A stretch of DNA of 9,788 bases, taken from positions 1-9,788 of the forward strand of contig DFBO01000059.1 in the NCBI GenBank assembly GCA_002366675.1, given 5' to 3'. Shown here piece by piece: positions 5,945 to 9,788 of this stretch. The DNA comes from Flavobacteriaceae bacterium UBA3078. Its GTDB lineage: Bacteria; Bacteroidota; Bacteroidia; Flavobacteriales; Flavobacteriaceae. Position numbers and translations under genes: made by a program. Position 1 is the stretch's first letter; every line of letters starts with the position of its first letter. The notes beneath the pieces are model-generated. The model was given only the letters and a program-made list of their open reading frames with translations, was not told the origin of the DNA and did no database searches.

Positions 5945-7159
5945 ATGAAAGAAGCATACATAATAGACGGCATTAGAACACCTATTGGAAGTTATAAAGG
6001 AACCTTATCTGCTGTTCGTACAGACGATTTAGGAGCTCTAGTTATAAAAGAAGTAGTCGATAGAAATCCAAATATTCCAAAGGAAGCCTATGACGATGTC
6101 ATTATGGGCTGTGCAAATCAGGCAGGAGAAGATAATAGAAATGTGGCTAGAATGTCATCCTTATTAGCTGGATTACCATTTACAGTTCCAGGAGAAACAG
6201 TTAATAGGCTTTGCAGTTCTGGTTTATCAGCAATCATTCATGCTAATCGTGCGATTAAAGCTGGAGATGGCGATGTTTTTATCGCAGGTGGTGTTGAGAA
6301 TATGACACGTGGACCATACGTAATAGCAAAACCATCGACTGGATTTGGTGGCGATTCTAAAATGTATGATTCTACTTTTGGTTGGCGTTTTATAAATCCA
6401 AGAATGCAAAAATTGTATGGTACAGATGGTATGGGAAATACAGCAGAAAACTTGGTTGAGAAATATAATATTTCACGAGAAACTCAAGACGATTTTGCTT
6501 ATTGGAGTCAAATGAAAGCTTCCAAAGCACAAAATAATGGTCGTTTAGATAAAGAGATTATTCAGGTCGAAATTCCTCAACGTAAAAAAGATTCAATCAT
6601 TTTTTCTAAAGATGAATTTGTAAAACCAAATACAACACGTGAAGTTCTAGGGAAACTTCGTCCAGCTTTTAAAGCAGAAGAAGGAAGCGTAACAGCAGGT
6701 AATTCATCAGGTTTAAATGATGGAGCTGCTGCAACTATTATTGCTTCAGGAGATGCTGTAAAAAAGTATAATTTAAAACCGTTGGCTCGAATTGTGAGTT
6801 CAGCAGTAGTAGGTGTAGAGCCAAGAATTATGGGAATTGGACCAGTTGAAGCCTCAAATAAAGCTTTAGCAAAAGCAGGTTTAACCATGAATGATATGGA
6901 TGTGATTGAATTAAACGAAGCCTTCGCAGCTCAAGCATTAGCATGCACTAGAGCTTGGGGATTGGCTGATAACGATCCAAGATTAAATCCAAATGGAGGC
7001 TCCATAGCTATTGGTCATCCACTTGGAGTAACTGGAACACGAATTGCTTTGTCAGCAGCTTTAGAATTGCAAGAACAAAATAAACGTTACGCACTTATAA
7101 CTATGTGTATTGGTGTTGGGCAAGGGTATGCGTGTGTGATTGAAAATGTTAATTTATAA
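5945..7159 (+). CDS. paaJ: 3-oxoadipyl-CoA / 3-oxo-5,6-dehydrosuberyl-CoA thiolase PaaJ
   Basis: Thiolase of 404 residues (401 in E. coli) used twice in the pathway: on 3-oxo-5,6-dehydrosuberyl-CoA and on 3-oxoadipyl-CoA, each time releasing acetyl-CoA. The nucleophilic Cys90 lies in VNRLCSSGLSAI, the catalytic His358 in IGHPLGVTG and the second Cys388 in MCIGVGQG; NEAFAAQAL is also present. The segments GCANQAGEDNRNVARM (55-70) and GWRFINPRM match the PaaJ/PcaF branch rather than general acetoacetyl-CoA thiolases. PcaF of the beta-ketoadipate pathway catalyses the second reaction too, so the name rests on the paa context. It lies 51 bases after paaI and 44 before paaZ. Confidence 0.95.
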   Translation: MKEAYIIDGIRTPIGSYKGTLSAVRTDDLGALVIKEVVDRNPNIPKEAYDDVIMGCANQAGEDNRNVARMSSLLAGLPFTVPGETVNRLCSSGLSAIIHANRAIKAGDGDVFIAGGVENMTRGPYVIAKPSTGFGGDSKMYDSTFGWRFINPRMQKLYGTDGMGNTAENLVEKYNISRETQDDFAYWSQMKASKAQNNGRLDKEIIQVEIPQRKKDSIIFSKDEFVKPNTTREVLGKLRPAFKAEEGSVTAGNSSGLNDGAAATIIASGDAVKKYNLKPLARIVSSAVVGVEPRIMGIGPVEASNKALAKAGLTMNDMDVIELNEAFAAQALACTRAWGLADNDPRLNPNGGSIAIGHPLGVTGTRIALSAALELQEQNKRYALITMCIGVGQGYACVIENVNL

Positions 7160-7163
7160 TAAT

Positions 7164-7193
7164 TGTCACCTCGAGAGTAGTCGAGAGGTCTCA
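7164..7193 (+). repeat. Single palindromic repeat unit (paaJ-paaZ gap)
   Basis: The unit starts TGTC and ends TCTCA. Its fold repeats the architecture of the 731 copy: outer stem ACCT/AGGT, inner stem CGA/TCG, six-base loop GAGTAG and the same two-base AG bulge, but with different outer-stem bases. It starts 4 bases after the paaJ stop, and 10 bases separate its end from the paaZ ATG. Confidence 0.8.
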
Positions 7194-7203
7194 ACTGAAT
7201 AAT

Positions 7204-9702
7204 ATGAATAAAATACAACATTACGTTCAAGGAAACTGGACAACAGGTAAAGAAGAAGGAGCTCCAATCCACGATGCTATTACTGGTGAAGCATTCACGA
7301 GTGTTGCCATTGAGGGTTTAGATATTCCTGAAATTCTTCAATATGGAAGAACAAAAGGTGGCGAAGTGCTACGTAAAATGACGTTTCAAGAACGTGGTAA
7401 CATGCTAAAAAAATTAGCACTATATCTTACTAAAAGAAAAGAAGCGTTTTACGAATTAAGTTATAGAACAGGAGCAACTAAAGTTGATAGTTGGATTGAT
7501 ATTGAAGGTGGTTTCGGAAACCTATTTGCCAATGCTTCATTGAGAAAATTATTTCCTAATCAACCCTATCATGTGGAAGGAGATGCCATCGATTTATCTA
7601 GAGGAGGTCGTTTTATGGCGCATCATATCATGGTGCCAAAAAAAGGAGTAGCTGTTCATATTAATGCGTTTAACTTCCCAGTTTGGGGCATGTTAGAAAA
7701 ATGTGCTGTCAATTGGATGGCTGGAGTGCCAGCTGTTGTGTTGCCTGCACCTTCATCTTCTTATTTAGCAGAATCTGTTGCAAGAGAGATTATAAATTCT
7801 GGTATTTTACCCGAAGGAGCTTTACAAATTATAAACGGGACAGTTAAAACAATCCTTGATACTGTAGAATCCCAAGATGTTGTTACTTTTACAGGTTCTG
7901 CAGCAACAGGTCGTTTACTTAAAGCGCATCCAAGAATCATTCAAGAAGCAGTGCCATTTACTATGGAAGCAGATTCCTTGAATGCCTCTATTTTAGGTGA
8001 AGATGCTGTTCCTGGAACTCCTGAATTTGATTTATTTATCAAAGAAGTTCGTAAAGAAATGACAGTGAAAGCTGGACAAAAATGTACAGCAATCAGACGT
8101 ATTATAGTGCCTAAAAAGTTAGTTGAAGATGTTCAGATTTCATTAGGAAATGCTTTAGATAAAGTCACAATTGGTGATCCAAGATTGAAAGAAGTAAGAA
8201 TGGGTTCTTTGGTTAGTAAACAACAAGTCGAAGCCGTTAGAAATTCCATATCAGATATTGCCAAAGAAGCCGAAATGGTCTATGGTAATCTTGATAAAAT
8301 TGAAACTATTGGAGCAGATTCTAAAAAAGGTGCTTTTATAAGTCCAGTTTTATTTAGAACGGATAATCCATTAAAAAACACCGTTGTCCACGAACGTGAG
8401 GCTTTTGGTCCAGTAAGTACTATCATGCCTTATGATACTTTAGAAGAGGCTGTGACTTTGGCTCAAATGGGTAAAGGATCATTAGTATCATCTATCATTA
8501 CAAATGATGATAAAATTGCGAAGGAATATGTAGTAAATGCTGCAAGTCATCATGGACGTATTTTAGTTTTAAATAGAGAAAGTGCCAAAGAAAGTACAGG
8601 TCATGGTTCGCCATTACCAGCGTTAGTTCATGGTGGTCCAGGTCGAGCTGGAGGAGGAGAAGAAATGGGAGGTATGCGAGGTATTAAACATTATTTACAA
8701 CGTACAGCCATTCAAGGTTCACCAACAACAATAACAGAAATCACAGGTATTTACCAGGCAAATGCAGCTTATAAAGAAGCAGAAATGCATCCTTTTAAAT
8801 ATCATTGGGAAGACATACAACCAGGTATGTCTTTAAAAACACACAAGCGAACTTTTACAGATACAGACATCATTAATTTCGCAAACCTGACTTGGGATCA
8901 TTTCTATGCACATACAGATATCACCTCTTTAGATGGTAGCATTTTTGAAAAGAGAACAGCTCATGGTTATTTCATTATATCAGCAGCAGCTGGATTATTC
9001 GTCTACCCAAATAAAGGGCCAGTTTCAGCAAATTACGGATTAGAAGAATGCAGATTCTTGCGTCCATTGTATCATAACGATACTGTTTATGTGAGATTAA
9101 CTTGTAAACAAAAAGTAGATAGAGATGTTGCTTCAGCAGAACATCCTAGCGGCATAGTAAAATGGTTTGTTGAGGTATTTGATGCTGAAGATGAATTGGT
9201 TGCCATTGCTACTATTTTAACAATGGTTCAAAAAAAACAAGAGACTTTTGTAGAGATGACTGAAGAAAAAGTTCAAGAATGTCTAAACAAATTAAAAGCA
9301 GATACCAAACCTAAATGGGGAGTTATGATGCCTCAACACATGATAGAGCATTTGGAATACACCTATAAAATTGCTTCAGGAGACATTCAAGACTTTGAAA
9401 TTGCCACACCTGAAAAGATTTTGGAAAAAGTTCATAATAGTCTTTATAATTATGAAAAATTCCCAAAAAATACCAGTTTTCCATTATTAGAGAAAGACAC
9501 GTTAGACGATTTAAGACATCCTGATTTAGCTATAGCCATAGAGAAATTTAAAGAACAACGAGAAAAGTATTTGGAGTATTTTAAGGAAAATCCAGATGCA
9601 ATTCTCAAAAATTTAGTTTTTGGTGAATTGAATAGATATGAATCTTACTTATTAGAAAGAAAACATTTGAATCATCATTTCGAGCAGTTTGGATTAATTT
9701 AA
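7204..9702 (+). CDS. paaZ: Bifunctional ring-opening enzyme PaaZ with additional C-terminal DUF1569/DinB-like domain
   Basis: PaaZ hydrolyses oxepin-CoA to a reactive semialdehyde and oxidises it with NADP to 3-oxo-5,6-dehydrosuberyl-CoA. Residues 1-about 520 are the aldehyde dehydrogenase: HINAFNFPVWG (152-162), TFTGSAATG (228-236), general base Glu255 in TMEAD and nucleophile Cys294 in GQKC. Residues about 525-678 are the MaoC-like (R)-hydratase: Asp565 and His570 in WDHFYAH and the HGYF motif at 587-590. Both active sites look intact. The E. coli protein stops near residue 681; this one runs to 832. The extra part (about 685-832) has KPKWGVMMPQHMIEHL (702-717) and a final VFGELNRYE then RKHLNHHFEQFG (819-830), resembling DUF1569/DinB-like proteins, with His716, His821 and His825 as a possible metal triad. 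Its function is unknown; base composition does not visibly differ from the rest. Confidence 0.95.
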   Translation: MNKIQHYVQGNWTTGKEEGAPIHDAITGEAFTSVAIEGLDIPEILQYGRTKGGEVLRKMTFQERGNMLKKLALYLTKRKEAFYELSYRTGATKVDSWIDIEGGFGNLFANASLRKLFPNQPYHVEGDAIDLSRGGRFMAHHIMVPKKGVAVHINAFNFPVWGMLEKCAVNWMAGVPAVVLPAPSSSYLAESVAREIINSGILPEGALQIINGTVKTILDTVESQDVVTFTGSAATGRLLKAHPRIIQEAVPFTMEADSLNASILGEDAVPGTPEFDLFIKEVRKEMTVKAGQKCTAIRRIIVPKKLVEDVQISLGNALDKVTIGDPRLKEVRMGSLVSKQQVEAVRNSISDIAKEAEMVYGNLDKIETIGADSKKGAFISPVLFRTDNPLKNTVVHEREAFGPVSTIMPYDTLEEAVTLAQMGKGSLVSSIITNDDKIAKEYVVNAASHHGRILVLNRESAKESTGHGSPLPALVHGGPGRAGGGEEMGGMRGIKHYLQRTAIQGSPTTITEITGIYQANAAYKEAEMHPFKYHWEDIQPGMSLKTHKRTFTDTDIINFANLTWDHFYAHTDITSLDGSIFEKRTAHGYFIISAAAGLFVYPNKGPVSANYGLEECRFLRPLYHNDTVYVRLTCKQKVDRDVASAEHPSGIVKWFVEVFDAEDELVAIATILTMVQKKQETFVEMTEEKVQECLNKLKADTKPKWGVMMPQHMIEHLEYTYKIASGDIQDFEIATPEKILEKVHNSLYNYEKFPKNTSFPLLEKDTLDDLRHPDLAIAIEKFKEQREKYLEYFKENPDAILKNLVFGELNRYESYLLERKHLNHHFEQFGLI

Positions 9703-9708
9703 ACTAAA

Positions 9709-9775
9709 TGTCATTTAGAGCGAGGCGAAGAATCTCAATAAAAAGATTGCCACGTCTTTCGTCCTCGCAATGACA
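9709..9775 (+). repeat. Inverted pair of repeat units after paaZ
   Basis: A 67-base element starting 6 bases after the paaZ stop, bounded by TGTCATT (9709-9715) and AATGACA (9769-9775). The left unit, 9709-9735, differs slightly from the other copies (TTAGAGCGAGGCG in place of TCAGAGCGAAGCG). The right unit, 9744-9775, lies in opposite orientation with an intact ATTGC/GCAAT stem. Inner AATCT and AGATT also pair. No T-run follows within the remaining 13 bases, so a terminator role is possible but not shown. Confidence 0.85.
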
Positions 9776-9788
9776 ACAAAATAAAATT

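Noticed and set aside
6227..6888. Two open frames on the - strand inside paaJ (6227-6409 and 6577-6888)
   Set aside because: Shadows of a well-conserved thiolase; the translations resemble nothing I know.
7087..7272. Open frame on the - strand across the paaJ-paaZ junction
   Set aside because: It spans two conserved coding ends and the repeat hairpin, with no family resemblance.
731..9775. A CRISPR array made of the repeats
   Set aside because: The units are far apart, differ in sequence, occur in both orientations and have genes between them rather than uniform spacers.

Overview
The window is one strand-consistent catabolic operon: the lower part of an aerobic phenylacetate (paa) gene cluster, with all genes on the + strand. 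AT-rich coding, A-rich sequence rather than Shine-Dalgarno boxes before most starts, and short TGTCATT-type palindromic repeats in the gaps all point to a flavobacterium (Bacteroidota, probably marine Flavobacteriaceae). That placement is inference from sequence style and remembered protein similarity, not from a search.

Layout: 2-724 is the 3' two thirds of paaE (epoxidase reductase). 797-3302 holds paaA, paaB, paaC and paaD, tightly packed (paaB and paaC share one base in TAATG; paaC and paaD are one base apart). 3445-5413 holds paaG (ring-epoxide isomerase) and paaH (3-hydroxyacyl-CoA dehydrogenase), one base apart. 5489-5893 is paaI (thioesterase), 5945-7159 is paaJ (thiolase) and 7204-9702 is paaZ (oxepin-CoA hydrolase / aldehyde dehydrogenase). 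No gap exceeds 300 bases; the largest, 3303-3444, is mostly repeat sequence.

Together PaaABCE (matured with PaaD) turns phenylacetyl-CoA into the ring 1,2-epoxide. PaaG isomerises it to oxepin-CoA, PaaZ opens and oxidises the ring, and PaaJ and PaaH carry the beta-oxidation-like steps towards acetyl-CoA and succinyl-CoA. PaaI is the rescue thioesterase for stalled CoA esters. The ligase PaaK, the hydratase PaaF and a regulator are not in the window and may lie outside it.

Two things go beyond a standard paa operon. First, four of the five longer gene junctions, the 3' end of paaZ and one site inside paaH carry copies of one short hairpin repeat: ten units in seven places, three of them as inverted pairs resembling REP/REPIN elements. 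Stem base pairs change in a compensatory way between copies. The copy inside paaH is translated, and one extra A relative to its sisters keeps the gene open. Second, PaaZ carries an additional C-terminal domain of about 145 residues resembling DUF1569/DinB-like four-helix metal-binding proteins, giving an apparent three-domain fusion.
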